From Flavobacteriales bacterium (GTDB lineage Bacteria > Bacteroidota > Bacteroidia > Flavobacteriales_F > PHOS-HE28), in contig JADJOG010000007.1 of NCBI GenBank assembly GCA_016713865.1, positions 70,867-134,866 on the forward strand: DNA of 64,000 bases. The letters are read 5' to 3'. This document shows positions 50,060-60,700 of this stretch, piece after piece; position 1 is the first letter of the stretch, and each line of letters starts with the position of its first letter. The position numbers were made by a program, and so were the translations under genes. Below the pieces are notes generated by a model, which was not told where the DNA came from, made no database searches, and was given only the letters and a program-made list of their open reading frames with translations.

Positions 50060-50895
50060 TGCGAAGGCGAACCTAAGGTTCCTGAATAGATATTGAAGCG
50101 CTCACCACGCAAGAAGCCAATGAGTGTGAGGCCAGAATCCTGCGCCAGCCTTACCGAAAGCGACGATGGAGCTCCTACTGATGCCATGAGCGGGATGCCC
50201 GCCACCACGCATTTCTGCACCAGCTCGAAACCTGCGCGGCCGCTCACCAGCAGCATCAGGTTGCTTGATTCCAATTGTGCGCTCAGCATCGCGCCAACCA
50301 CCTTATCAACCGCGTTATGCCGGCCGACATCCTCGCGCAACAACAACAGTTCGCCATTCCGGTTGAAGAGCGCCGCTGCATGTATCCCTCCGGTGTGCTT
50401 GAACACGGTTTGTGATGCGCGCATCCGATCGGGGAGCAAGGTGATCTGCTTGGCATCGATGGCGCCCCACGGTTCAATCGGTATGCTGCATTGCGCATGC
50501 ACGGCCTCGATGCTGCTCTTGCCGCACACACCGCAGCTGCTCGTGGTGTAGAAGTTCCGCTGCCATTTACCGGCATCCAATCGCGCATCGGGATGCAGTT
50601 CAACCCTGATCACATTGCCGCGCTCTTCCTCCTTCACATCCTCGCAATACGCGCTGCGCACCACTTGTGCTGGATCGGTGATGATGCCTTCGGTGAAAAG
50701 GAAGCCGAGCGCGAGTTCCGCATCGTTGCCTGGCGTGCGCATGGTAACGCTGAGCCTGAATTCTTTGCGTGCATCGAGCGCCCCATGGCCGAGGCGTAAC
50801 TCAAGCGGCTCCTCGGTCACGAGCAGGTCGTCGGCAGTTGTTGCCGTGCCCGCTTCCATGCGGACCACATTCGTGCTTGCTACTGGAGTGCGCAT
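50056..50895 (-). CDS. fdhD: Formate dehydrogenase accessory sulfurtransferase FdhD
   Basis: 279 residues. FdhD carries sulfur from IscS to the molybdenum cofactor of formate dehydrogenase. Key features: an N-terminal TEEPLELRLG and RTPGNDAELALGFLFTEGII, the CGVCGK catalytic CxxC, HTGGIHAAALFN, REDVGRHNAVDKVVG and SGRAGFELVQK. A minus-strand TACCTTGC (50921-50928) is a plausible -7 box. No formate dehydrogenase in the window; moaA 3 kb away shares the cofactor pathway. The 3' end overlaps the GrpB-family gene. Confidence 0.95.
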   Translation of the reverse strand: MRTPVASTNVVRMEAGTATTADDLLVTEEPLELRLGHGALDARKEFRLSVTMRTPGNDAELALGFLFTEGIITDPAQVVRSAYCEDVKEEERGNVIRVELHPDARLDAGKWQRNFYTTSSCGVCGKSSIEAVHAQCSIPIEPWGAIDAKQITLLPDRMRASQTVFKHTGGIHAAALFNRNGELLLLREDVGRHNAVDKVVGAMLSAQLESSNLMLLVSGRAGFELVQKCVVAGIPLMASVGAPSSLSVRLAQDSGLTLIGFLRGERFNIYSGTLGSPSQ

Positions 50896-50920
50896 GCGTC
50901 ATTCCCTGCTTCGCGGGACC

Positions 50921-50928
50921 GCAAGGTA
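50921..50928 (-). promoter_or_regulatory. Putative -7 box of fdhD promoter
   Basis: Minus-strand TACCTTGC, 25 nt upstream of the start codon, in the 36-bp gap after tag. Same sequence as before the CUB/Ig-repeat gene. Confidence 0.35.
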
Positions 50929-50931
50929 TCC

Positions 50932-51507
50932 TCAGCCCTTCGCTTTGCGGAAGCAGCTGATGAGATGATCATCTACCATGCCGATGGCCTGCATGTAGGC
51001 GTACACGATGGTGGTTCCCACGAAACTGAAGCCGGCCTTCTTCAAATCCTTGCTGAGCGCATCGGAAACGGATGTGCTCACGGGCACCTGCTTCGATTCC
51101 TTCCACAGATTCACCATCGTTTTGTGCCCCACATGCTTCCACAGGAAATCGTCGAACGAGCCTTTGCCGCTCTCCATGATCCGGAGCCATGCTTGCGCGT
51201 TCTTGATCGCACTCTGCACCTTGGCGCGGTTGCGGATTATGCCTTCATCGGCGAGTAAGCGCTCGATGTCCTTCGCGCCATAGCGCGAGATGCGCTCCAC
51301 ATCCCAATTGTTGAATGCCTTGCGGTAGCCATCGCTGCGGTGCAGGATGGTCTTCCAGCTCAAGCCTGCTTGCGCTCCATCGAGCACCAGCTTGGCGTAG
51401 AGCTTCACATCATCATGCTCCGGCTTGCCCCACACGGTGTCGTGGTATTCAATCATACGGGCATCGGTGCCGGGCCATGGGCAGCGCTGCCTGGGCTCCT
51501 CGCTCAT
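50932..51507 (-). CDS. tag: DNA-3-methyladenine glycosylase I
   Basis: Base-excision repair enzyme that removes 3-methyladenine. About 191 residues starting MSEEPRQRCPWPG. The CPW zinc ligand, YHDTVWGKPEHDD with the catalytic-site residues, LVLDGAQAGLSWKTILHRSDGY, IIRNRAKVQSAIKNA and GFSFVGTTIVYAYMQAIGMVDDH are all family blocks; the final His of the zinc site follows. It begins inside the stop codon of the upstream T9SS-sorted protein (ATGA), an unexpected partner, so shared transcription is probably incidental. Confidence 0.94.
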   Translation of the reverse strand: MSEEPRQRCPWPGTDARMIEYHDTVWGKPEHDDVKLYAKLVLDGAQAGLSWKTILHRSDGYRKAFNNWDVERISRYGAKDIERLLADEGIIRNRAKVQSAIKNAQAWLRIMESGKGSFDDFLWKHVGHKTMVNLWKESKQVPVSTSVSDALSKDLKKAGFSFVGTTIVYAYMQAIGMVDDHLISCFRKAKG

Positions 51508-54020
51508 CGTTGCAGTGCCCAGCGACCAGTCCATTGGGTACGGCCATCATGGGCACGCACCGTGTAGATTCCAGACGGTAGGTCAGCAGGTAGAACGAGG
51601 CTTCCTGTCCAGTTGCCTTCAGTCACGAAGAGGCTCTTGGAGTAGGCGGTGCGGCCCATCGCATCGAAGAGTTCAATCGTGAGGTTCGAGCTCTCTTCGG
51701 CTAATCCAGCGAAAGCCAGGTTCAAAATGCCATCGGTCGAGGGGCTAGGCCAGAGACTGAGCGCATGGTCCACTGGGGCATCGGTGATCGACTCGAGCGG
51801 CGCATCGTGAGGAGTCGTGCTGAAGCTGCTGCTTATGGTGAGCAAGCATTGGTCGCCCCATGGGTCGAGTGGCGAAGGAATGTCGCTGCACCATGGCGCC
51901 GCCATCGAGGCTCGCTCGCACATCTACCTCGTATGTCTTACCCGGCACCAATGGAAGCGTGGCCCAGTTCAATTGCACGAAGTAGGTATTGCTCGTTCGG
52001 GTCACGGAGAAGAACTCAGTGGGGATGCGGAATCGGAACTGATACTTGTTGGCCCCGGCAACCGGTCGGGCATGAACGTAGTTGCCATTGCCCCATGAGC
52101 GTGTTTGGCCGCAGCTTATGTACTGATTGCCCGGAATGTCCATCAGCTTGGTGAGGGGGCACGCTGCGCGCGCGGGATCAATCTTGAAGAGGTAGGCAGA
52201 ACCCCATTCGCCGGCTACGCCAAGCACCACCGGTCGCACACGGACATTGTAGAGCACATTCTGCTGCAAATGGTTGCCGGCCGCCCAGTTGTTCACCTTC
52301 ATATGGCAGGCGCGAGTAGCACCCACATTCCCGAAGTTGTCGCTGGTGCTGTGCCGCCGCTGCCGCACGAAGCTGTATCCCCCATTCGGGTTGAAGAGCC
52401 AGAAATCATATCCGGTGTTGGCGCGTTCCGGGCTTCCCATGCCGAAGTCATTCCACACCTGACTCACAGCCGCATCGGCCTGCGAAACAACGTATTGACC
52501 ATTCACCCAATCAAGTTTGTCGCGACTGGTGTAGATGAGCTTTTGGGTGGCTAATGGCAGGCAGAAGCTGGTTGGCCCGCCTTGCCCGCCACTTATTTGG
52601 CTGAGGCCGCCGGTGCTGAAGTTCCCGGCATTGTCGATTATGCGTTCGCCATTCTGCGACTTGAGCAGATACCCGCCGTTCGCGATTCCATTGCTGCCGG
52701 AATCATTCACGCGCAACGTGTAGCAGCCTATGGCAAGGCAGGCTTGTATGCTCGAGGTGGAGTTGTCCGAGAAGCCATTCCCTGTGTAGGCGGAATAGCT
52801 GTATCCAGCAGGAATGATTTCCCAAGACACCTCTGAGGCGGCACCATCCGTGGTAACTACAACACTGACTTGGTCGGTGCATAGCGCGCTCAATCGAGCC
52901 ATGCGGTTCCGCGAAGAGCCCGCGATGGTGGTGAATAGGCCGGTGACCACGATGCGGCCTTCGGGCATCCAGAGCAGCGAATGCACGGTCTGGTTCGCGC
53001 CGCTGGTCCAGCCGGGATCAAGCGCGCCCGTGCTACTCAGGCGCGCCAGGCGCGTGCGGGTCGATCCGTCCAATGTTGTGAAGTCGCCGCCGATCACCAC
53101 GGCATCGTCGCTCTGGATGCAGATGGTCTGCACCAAGCCGTTGGCACCGGTACCCGGACTGAAGCCTGTGTCGAGGGTCCCATTGGAATTCAGACGGGCA
53201 ATTCGGTTCCGGCCCGTTCCATTATACGTGGTGAAGTTGCCACCGACAAGCACTTTGTCATCGCGCTGCACGGCGATGCTGTACACAGCGTCATTCGGGC
53301 CAGCGCCGCCGCTGTTGTAGGTCAGATCCAGGAGCCGTTGCCGTTGATGCGCGCATGAGCGACCACTGTTGTGCCATTGTAGTTGTTGAAGAAGCCGCCA
53401 ATGAGCAGTTGCCCGTTGCTCAGCAGCGTCACACAGCTCACGAGGAAATTGGCGCCCGTGCCGGGATTGAAGCCCGTGTCCAACGTTCCGTCGTCGTTCA
53501 GGCGCGCGATGCGGTTACGCCCTGTGCCATTGTAGCTGGTGAAGTCGCCTACGCAGATCACCTTGCCATCGGATTGCACCACGATGCTCGTCACTATGCC
53601 GTTGAAGCCGGTGCCCGGATTGAAGCCCGTGTCCAATGTGCCATCGCTATTCGCCCTTGCGATGCGGTTACGCCCTGTTCCGTTGAAAAGCGTGAATTGT
53701 CCACCCACATACACATCGCCACCGCTGCCAAGAGCCACGGCGTTGACTTGTGCATTTGCGCCAGCACTCGGCGCGAAGCCTGTGTCAAGGCCTCCATCGA
53801 GGTTTATCCTTGCCACGCGGTTGATCGTAGTGCCGTTGTAGGTGGTGAAGTTCCCACCGATGACGACATCGCCATCCAACTGCAGTGCCGAGCAGGTCAC
53901 GCGTGTGCTGGCGCCTGTGCCGATGGTGAACGCGGGGTCGTTCGTTTGGGCATGCAATGCTGCCGAAATCGATAGCCCGAGCAAGATGGCGCTGTTACAG
54001 AGGGTGAATAAGGACTTCAT
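51504..54020 (-). CDS. Secreted delta-60 repeat protein with type A T9SS sorting domain (two frameshifts)
   Basis: About 838 residues. A signal peptide (MKSLFTLCNSAILLGLSISA) is followed by roughly seven delta-60 beta-propeller-type repeats (VVIGGNFTTYNGT, NRIARLNSDGTLDTGFNPGTG). The middle has a CUB/proprotein-like region (CYTLRVNDSGSNGIANGG) and a fibronectin-like segment (YNVRVRPVVLGVAGEWG). The C-terminus is a type A sorting domain: LSLWPSPSTDGILNLAF ... ELFDAMGRTAYSK ... LPSGIYTVRAHDG. Frame shifts near 53325 (within a repeat, NGSLDLTYNSGG) and near 51895 (joining SLDGGA to WCSDIPSPLDPWG). Exported by the T9SS; ligand unknown. Confidence 0.85.
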
Positions 54021-54124
54021 GTGGGACGAGGTGGTTGGGTTTGGCATCGAAAGCCAGACGTGGCGGTTCGAGCAAGGGGCACTTGATGGCCAAGTGAGTT
54101 ATGAACAGCGCATGACCGTGCGCT

Positions 54125-54132
54125 TACCTTGG
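54125..54132 (+). promoter_or_regulatory. Putative -7 box of moaA promoter
   Basis: TACCTTGG, one mismatch from TAnnTTTG, 30 nt upstream of the ATG at 54163. Confidence 0.45.
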
Positions 54133-54162
54133 CGGCTCAACGCTTCTTGCATACCGCCTAGC

Positions 54163-55158
54163 ATGCCCTCGCACTTGGTTGATAGCCACAGCCGCACCCA
54201 CCGCAGCCTGCGCATCAGCATCGTTGACAAGTGCGACCTGCGCTGCACCTATTGCATGCCGGAGGACCAGCACTTCCTGCGGCGCGAGGAATTGATGACG
54301 CGCGAAGAGATCCTCACGATCGCACGGCTCTTAGTGGAGCGCTACGGCGTCACCAAGATCCGTCTTACCGGAGGCGAGCCGCTCGTTCGACCTGATGCCG
54401 TTGACATTGTGCGCGACATGGCCCAGCTCGGTGTGTCGCTCGGCCTCACCACCAATGCGCTCAGCTTGTACAAGCATTTGGATGGACTCGTCGCTGCCGG
54501 ATTGAAGAGCCTCAACATCAGCTTGGACACCTTCGATGCCGAGCGCTTCCGGAAGATCACGCGGCGCGATGGCTTCGACACCGTGCATGCCAACATCCTG
54601 CTGGCGCTCCAGCGCGGCCTTCGCGTGAAAGTGAATATGGTGGTGATGCGCGGTGTGAACGACGACGAGATCCTGCGCTTCGTGGAACTTACGCGCGACC
54701 ATCTGGTGCATGTGCGCTTCATCGAGTTCATGCCCTTCGCCGGCAACCATTGGGGCCGCGAGCGAGTGTACACCTATGCGGAGATGCTCGGCCACATCGG
54801 CAGCGTGCATTCCTTCGAGAAGCTCACCGATGATCCGCACAGCACCGCCAAAGCCTATCGCGTTCCGGGATGGCCGGGCACCTTCGCGGTGATCAGCACG
54901 GTAACGGAACCCTTCTGCGGATCATGCGATCGCCTGCGCCTCACCGCCGAAGGGAAGATGCGCAACTGCCTCTTCGCGCGCGAGGAGACGGACCTGCTTT
55001 CAGCTATGCGCCGCGGCGAGGACATCGCCCCGCTGATCGAAGCGAATGTGCTCGCGAAGCATGCGATGCTCGGCGGGCTGCCTCAATTCAAGCCGGAGAA
55101 GCAAGAAGAAGTGCTGCATGATCTAAGTGAAAGGCCGATGGTGAGCATCGGCGGATGA
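54163..55158 (+). CDS. moaA: GTP 3',8-cyclase MoaA
   Basis: Radical SAM enzyme for the first step of molybdenum cofactor synthesis. 331 residues. CDLRCTYCMPED carries the CxxxCxxC cluster near residue 25, IRLTGGEPLVRPD binds SAM, MVVMRGVNDDEI and VRFIEFMPFAGN follow, and the second cluster is FCGSCDRLRLTAEGKMRNCLF near the end. The GG at the extreme C-terminus (IGG) is also typical and interacts with MoaC-stage chemistry. Start at MPSHLVDS; the longer ORF from 53842 is antisense shadow. Only cofactor gene in the window besides fdhD. Confidence 0.96.
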   Translation: MPSHLVDSHSRTHRSLRISIVDKCDLRCTYCMPEDQHFLRREELMTREEILTIARLLVERYGVTKIRLTGGEPLVRPDAVDIVRDMAQLGVSLGLTTNALSLYKHLDGLVAAGLKSLNISLDTFDAERFRKITRRDGFDTVHANILLALQRGLRVKVNMVVMRGVNDDEILRFVELTRDHLVHVRFIEFMPFAGNHWGRERVYTYAEMLGHIGSVHSFEKLTDDPHSTAKAYRVPGWPGTFAVISTVTEPFCGSCDRLRLTAEGKMRNCLFAREETDLLSAMRRGEDIAPLIEANVLAKHAMLGGLPQFKPEKQEEVLHDLSERPMVSIGG

Positions 55159-55163
55159 AACGC

Positions 55164-55682
55164 TCACACATCATTCAATCGCTTGAAACGGAACGTTCCA
55201 TTAGTGATGGTGGCCACGGTGCCCGTGCTGGCGCCGTTGGAGCGCAGCACGCTGCCGCTCCAAGTGCCCTCGATCCAGCCGCCCACCGCGCCGTAGGCCG
55301 TGATGGTGGCCGTGTTGTTCTGATTGATGTAGAGCTGGCCGCTGGTGCGCAAGGAGAAGCCCAATGCGCCCACTCCGCCCGTGCATGTGTGAGCGCCCGT
55401 GGTGTTGCCAGGGAAGAGCACTTGGAACTGGTTGTTCGCATCGGCCATCACAGAGCCGCTCGTCTGGTTGTCGCTCGTGGAGAAGAGCGCGTTGCCCTAG
55501 CCGCTACCAGGGTTGATGGTGATGGCCTGGTTGCTGAAGCCATCGCCGTTGATGGTGAACTGCACCTGCGCTGCGGTAGCGCCAGCGTTGCCTCCGCCAT
55601 TGGTGGAGGAGGGACTGTCCTTGTCTTTCTTGCAAGCGAAGGCGATGCAGGCAAGGAGCACGAGCAGTAGGTGGCGTGTCAT
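55164..55682 (-). CDS. Hypothetical lipoprotein (in-frame TAG)
   Basis: About 172 codons. The N-terminus is a lipoprotein signal, MTRHLLLVLLACIAFACKK, with the lipidated cysteine at residue 17. A Gly/Asn-rich linker leads into a beta-rich domain (VQFTINGDGFSNQAITINPG ... GALGFSLRTSGQLYINQNN). An in-frame TAG at 55497-55499 separates NPGSG from GNALFSTSDNQTSGSVMADANN; the frame and style are the same on both sides, so it is likely one gene. The expected residue at that position is not known. No family recognised. Converges with moaA; the ends are 5 bp apart. Confidence 0.65.
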
Positions 55683-55773
55683 GGCTATGCGGATGTTCTG
55701 GCGAAACTCATGAGGTCATACTGCATATGGGCCGTGTTCTAGGCCGGTCTCCCACGATAGAAGTTCGGTGGTT

Positions 55774-55942
55774 CTAGAACCTATCTCAAAAATACCCTTC
55801 GGGCTGCGCCGGGGTCTCTGCGCGCCCAGCCTTCGTTGCTCAACCCTTGCATAGCGCCCAGCTATGCGCGGGTTTCGCGCCTCGGCTGGATCGCGAGATT
55901 CCTCCGGCTCGCTTCCAAAAGCACTTTTGAGATAGGTTCTAG
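55774..55942. mobile_element. MITE-like element with 18-bp perfect inverted ends
   Basis: CTAGAACCTATCTCAAAA (55774-55791) and TTTTGAGATAGGTTCTAG (55925-55942) are exact complements bounding 169 bp. CTAG at each edge could be a 4-bp target duplication (YTAR, as used by IS5-family elements), leaving 14-bp ends. Inside is a stem GCATAGC-gccca-GCTATGC (55849-55867). No transposase. It fills most of the 303-bp gap between the lipoprotein and the barrel gene; the remainder shows nothing else. Confidence 0.7.
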
Positions 55943-55985
55943 TACTCGGCGATCCTTGGTCCAGCGTTCTTCTCATTTGCATTGC

Positions 55986-57713
55986 ATGCAGTGCGGTCGC
56001 ATCGGTTGGCTCTGGTTCGTGTTGCCCGCGTTGCTGGAATCGAGAGCAATGGCGCAGGACATCGAGCGCATCGGCAAGAAGGATGGCCTGAGCCTCACCG
56101 GAGGCCTGAGCGCATTCGGCGCTGGGTATACCACCGACCTGAACGACCCGCGGATGGCGCCTTTCACTTGGGGCTTGAGCGGGCGGCTCAACCTGAGCAT
56201 CTATGATCTGCAGATCCCTTTCAGCTTCACCTTCAGCGAGAAGGAGCGGGAGTTCCGCCAGCCATTCAACCAATACGGCCTGAGCCCGCGGTACAAGTGG
56301 GCCACCGCGCACATCGGCCACCGCAGCATGCACTTCAGCGAGCTCACCATGAGCGGGCAACGCTTCTTCGGCGGCGGGCTTGAGCTGATGCCGAAGAAGT
56401 TCCGATTCGCCGCCATGCATGGGCGATTGCGCAAGGAGATCTTCGCCGATACCACCATAGAAGCGTTCGTGGAGCCGGCCTTCGAGCGCTGGTGCTCCGC
56501 TGTGAAAGTCGGCGTGGGCTCGCAGGCTAGTCATGTTGACCTGGCGCTCTTCCGTGCCGCCGACCGCTACGATGGCATCGCGCTGCGCAACGGTCGCTAT
56601 GGCGGCGAACTGCCGGAGGAGAACCTGGTTGTGGGCTTTGGCGCCGCCATCCAGTTGGCTAAGCCACTGCAATTGCAAGTGGATGCTGCCGGCAGCCTGC
56701 ACAACGTGGGTGCCAAGCCGCGCACGCGGGAAGGCGCGGACAATGAGGTCTCAAATGATTACGACACCTTCCTGTTCAATCTGGATCAGAGCACACGTCG
56801 TGGCTCTGCGGTGAAGACGGGGCTCAGCTACAACATGACGGGCTTCACCTTGAGCGCCAACTACGAGCGCGTCGATCCGTTGTTCCAATCGCTGGGCAAC
56901 TACTTCTTCCTGCGCGATGTGGAGAACATCCGGGGCAGCGTGGGCACGGGGCTCTTCAAGCAGAAGCTGCGCCTCACCGCCTCGCTGGGCGTGCAGCGGA
57001 ACAATTTGCAGGACGTGCTCTCCACCACCACGCGGCGCACGATCGGAGGCGCGGGCCTCACCTATGCCAGCGGCAAAGTGGTCACGATCATGCTCAACTG
57101 GAACAACTTCGAGGCGAACGTGCGGAACGCTTATGAAGCAGCAGGCACCGATACGCTCACGCTCCGTCAGGTCTCGGACAACCTCACGCTGAACACGAGC
57201 CTGCGCTTCCGCAACACCGCCAAAGGCAGTACGCGCGGCATGGACATCGCGCTGGGCTACCAGGGCTTCACCAACGAGGGCTATCCCTCGCAGCCGCAAA
57301 CCACCACGGTGACCTACACCGGCAGCCTCGGCTACCGCTCGCAGATGAAGAAGCGCGCCTTCGGCTGGGGCGCGCGGCTCACCATGAGCGTGTTCGAGAG
57401 CGCCGGCCTGTCGCGCACGCGCAATGGAGCATCACTCAACGCGCGCAAGGGCTTCAACAAGGACCGCACGGGCGTGAACGTGCGCGCCGCCTTCTACCTG
57501 AATCGCGGCGACCGCTACGGTGGAAGCACTTCACTGGTGGCCAACGCGGGCCTCGACCAGCGATTGGGCGAATCGCATCGCCTGGGCCTTGGCGTGAACT
57601 ACAATGGCCGCAGCACCAACGACCGCTACGAGAACAACCAATACCAGCTGCGCGTGCAGGCCACCTACTCGGTGGAATTCCGCAAGCGCGAACCCAAACC
57701 GAGCACGCCATGA
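55986..57713 (+). CDS. Outer-membrane beta-barrel protein
   Basis: 575 residues with a signal region (IGWLWFVLPALLESRAMAQ) and amphipathic strands throughout: SLTGGLSAFGAGYTTDLN, FSFTFSEKEREFRQPFNQYG, RTIGGAGLTYASGKVVTIML, and a last strand YQLRVQATYSVEF with the closing aromatic pattern of a barrel, followed by a short tail. I start at 55986; the longer ORF begins inside the MITE. It overlaps the next gene by 4 bp (ATGA), so the barrel and the giant secreted protein are translated from one message and may work together. No named family recognised. Confidence 0.78.
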   Translation: MQCGRIGWLWFVLPALLESRAMAQDIERIGKKDGLSLTGGLSAFGAGYTTDLNDPRMAPFTWGLSGRLNLSIYDLQIPFSFTFSEKEREFRQPFNQYGLSPRYKWATAHIGHRSMHFSELTMSGQRFFGGGLELMPKKFRFAAMHGRLRKEIFADTTIEAFVEPAFERWCSAVKVGVGSQASHVDLALFRAADRYDGIALRNGRYGGELPEENLVVGFGAAIQLAKPLQLQVDAAGSLHNVGAKPRTREGADNEVSNDYDTFLFNLDQSTRRGSAVKTGLSYNMTGFTLSANYERVDPLFQSLGNYFFLRDVENIRGSVGTGLFKQKLRLTASLGVQRNNLQDVLSTTTRRTIGGAGLTYASGKVVTIMLNWNNFEANVRNAYEAAGTDTLTLRQVSDNLTLNTSLRFRNTAKGSTRGMDIALGYQGFTNEGYPSQPQTTTVTYTGSLGYRSQMKKRAFGWGARLTMSVFESAGLSRTRNGASLNARKGFNKDRTGVNVRAAFYLNRGDRYGGSTSLVANAGLDQRLGESHRLGLGVNYNGRSTNDRYENNQYQLRVQATYSVEFRKREPKPSTP

Positions 57714-60700
57714 GCCTCATGCGCCGAGCCACACTACTTCACGTATTCCTGCTCCTGGCCTTCGCGGCGCACGCGCAGACGTATCCGATGACGGTGAATA
57801 GCAGCGCGCCGCTCCCGCCGCCGATCACCTGGGCCGAACTGCAGGACCAAGCCGCCGGAGCCGTGATCTCCATCGTGAACACCGGGCCTGCGCGGTCGGC
57901 AACTGCGGTGGTGAGCCTTACGTGCCCTGAGCGCGGCATCACCGTGCGCTCCCGGCCCAGCTTCAGCGCCAATCAATGCATCGACATCGAGGCAGGCCCG
58001 CAGACCTTCACGGTGGATGAGCTGAGCCAGCAATTCAACGGCAGCTTCAGCCAGAGCGATTTCGAGTTCACTGGCATCACCTTCAACCAGATCCGCGACC
58101 AGCAGATGCTGCCCGAGGGCACCTGGCAGCTCTGCGTGCAACTGCTTGCCTGCGACATCGCCGACCCTGTACCGCTGAGCGCGCCGTTCCCCGCGGGTTG
58201 CGCCAGTTGGGTGGTGGTGCATCCGCAGCCGCCGATCCTCAACAACATCTGCGGCACCACCTTCATGCTGCCCGATGGCGTGCTGCAGATCGCGTGGACC
58301 TTCAGCGCGCCGCCTTCACTCGCGGATGAGGTCGGCTACCGGCTCGACATCGTGCGCATCGACCCGATCGATGGCCGCGAGGGCGATGCCAACGATGCCA
58401 TGCTCAGCGCTACCGTGCCTGAGCTCTTCACGCTCTTCACCGAGGACCTCTTCGCGAACATCGAGATTCCCGACGAGCTGATGCTCGACGCGGGCTTCCG
58501 CTATGCGGTGCGCGTATCGGTTGTGTTGAACGGCGGAACGCCGAGCGAGAGCGTGCTCGTGCGAAGCGTGGTATGCTCCTTCCTGTACGCGCCGGAAGGT
58601 GTGAGCGGCAATGGAACGCTCAGGGCGGTGTGGCCGCAGAGCGACGATTGGGTGCCCTTCGATTTCGTGAACGTGGTGACGGCCTTCGAGCCATTCCGCG
58701 CGTACACGCGCTTCACCTACACCACCACCCTGCGCGCCATCGGCGGAAGCGCCCTCCCCAATTATGCGCGCACCCTCAGTTGGCCAGGTGGGCCGCCGGG
58801 AACGCAGAGCCTGGTCACCTTCGGCGGCCTCACCGTGTTCGAGTCGCAGCATCTATCGGTCTTCCATCCGAACAGCGGTTTGCCCCACGACGCATTCAGG
58901 CGCGGGCAGCGCTATCAGTGGCGCACCACCGGCGATTTCACCTTGGGGAGCGCCACCTACCACGGCGATAGCGGCGAAGAGCCCTTCGGCATCGGCATGG
59001 GACCCTCGCAGCCACAAGCGCCAGCCGATGGAACCATTGTCCCGGCGGGCAACGTCACCTTGCGTTGGCTCACGGCGAATACGCCCAACGAACCCTTGCC
59101 GCCCTTCTCCGTGGTGCAGGCCGAAGGAAGCAGCGGCCCCATCTTCATCGATGGCAATGTGAGGGAGCATTGGCAGCTGGAGGTGAGCCGCCGCAGCGAC
59201 TTCAGCACGATCCATCACAGCACGCATGGTTCGCTCACCGGAGAGACGTGGAGCCTGATCAACGCGGTCACGGATCGCTCGGCGTTCCTGGCCGACATCT
59301 ACAAGCAACTCGAGAACACCGCCAGCTACACCGAAGAGGGCACTTACTACTGGCGCCTGCATTGGAAGACCGACCCGAACGACATCACCAGCGCCAACTA
59401 CAACACCAGCGATGTGTTCACCTTCTGCGTGGGCCGCTGCGATGATGCGCCAGTCACCAGCGAGGAAGAGCCGCCCGCTGAAGGCGGTCCGTGCGTGAGC
59501 GTTTGCCTGGAGCCCGCGCCCACCAATACCACGGCAGTGAGCGGCTTGGCGGTTGGCGATCAAGTGCGCGTGGGCAAGTTCACCATGGAAGTGGTTACTG
59601 TGAGCGGCAGCGGAAGCACATACAGCGGCACGGGGAAGATCGAAGTGCAATTCCTCAACCGGGCCAAGATCATGGTGGCCTTCACCGGGCTGCGCGTGAA
59701 CAGCGACCGACGCATGATCGCCGGCGAGGTGGAGGCTCGCAAAGACTATTCGCCGCCGGGACTCACCTATGTAACGGAGGGCATCCGTCGCATACCGAAC
59801 CTGAACGAAGACGCGGCGGGATTCCTAGAAGGGATGCTCGTGGACAACGCGCGTCTCGTGAGCCTGCTCATGGGCGGGCAGGAGATCGGGCTACCGATCG
59901 GGATCGATCGCGAGATCGACGGAAGGCAGCTCATCATCGGCATCATCAACATGAGCTTCGGCGTGGAGCGCGCGCAACTGGATGTGATCGCCGGCGTGGA
60001 CATGATGGAGATCCACACCAAGCTCGTGTTCGGCATGGGCGACATGTGCTTTACGCCAACGGGTCTAGGCGATGAGGGCCGCGCCTACCTGCCGTACGAC
60101 ATCACGGTGACCGGCGACCTGGACACGCGATTCAAGTTCAAGGGCGGCGCCAGCGATGAGTTGGCCAACCTCACCTACGTCGATTGGGATTGCGAAGGCT
60201 TCAAGTGCGTGCAGATCGCCGCCGCAGTGGAATTCGATCGCGGCACCGTGCTGCCCGCGGGCGATCGCGACCCGGCCGGCACCGAGCGCGTGGAGGCGAA
60301 CATGAAGTTCAGCGTCTGCCGTGAGTTGCTCGGCATCGGCACGGAACGATCGGAAGAATGGAACGTGATGGCCCGTTTCACGATGGACCCCTTCGAGGTG
60401 CCCGGCGCGCCGGACTGGGTATTCACTGTTGAAGAGGCCTGGCTCGGTTGGAGCATGACCGAGAATCCTACTGGCGCACAGTTCCCGAACGGGTACTTCC
60501 ACCCGGCGTTCATCGGCCCTGCAGATGGACATGGCATCTGGAAGGGCTTCTACATGAAGCAGCTCTCCATGCGGACACCTGAGGTAATCGGCGATGGAAC
60601 AGGCGCCCCCCTTCGCGCCGGCGTGTACAACTTCATCATCGACGATCAGGCCGAGCTCTCATTCGTGGTGGCCATCGAGAATCTCGTGGCCATCAATCAG

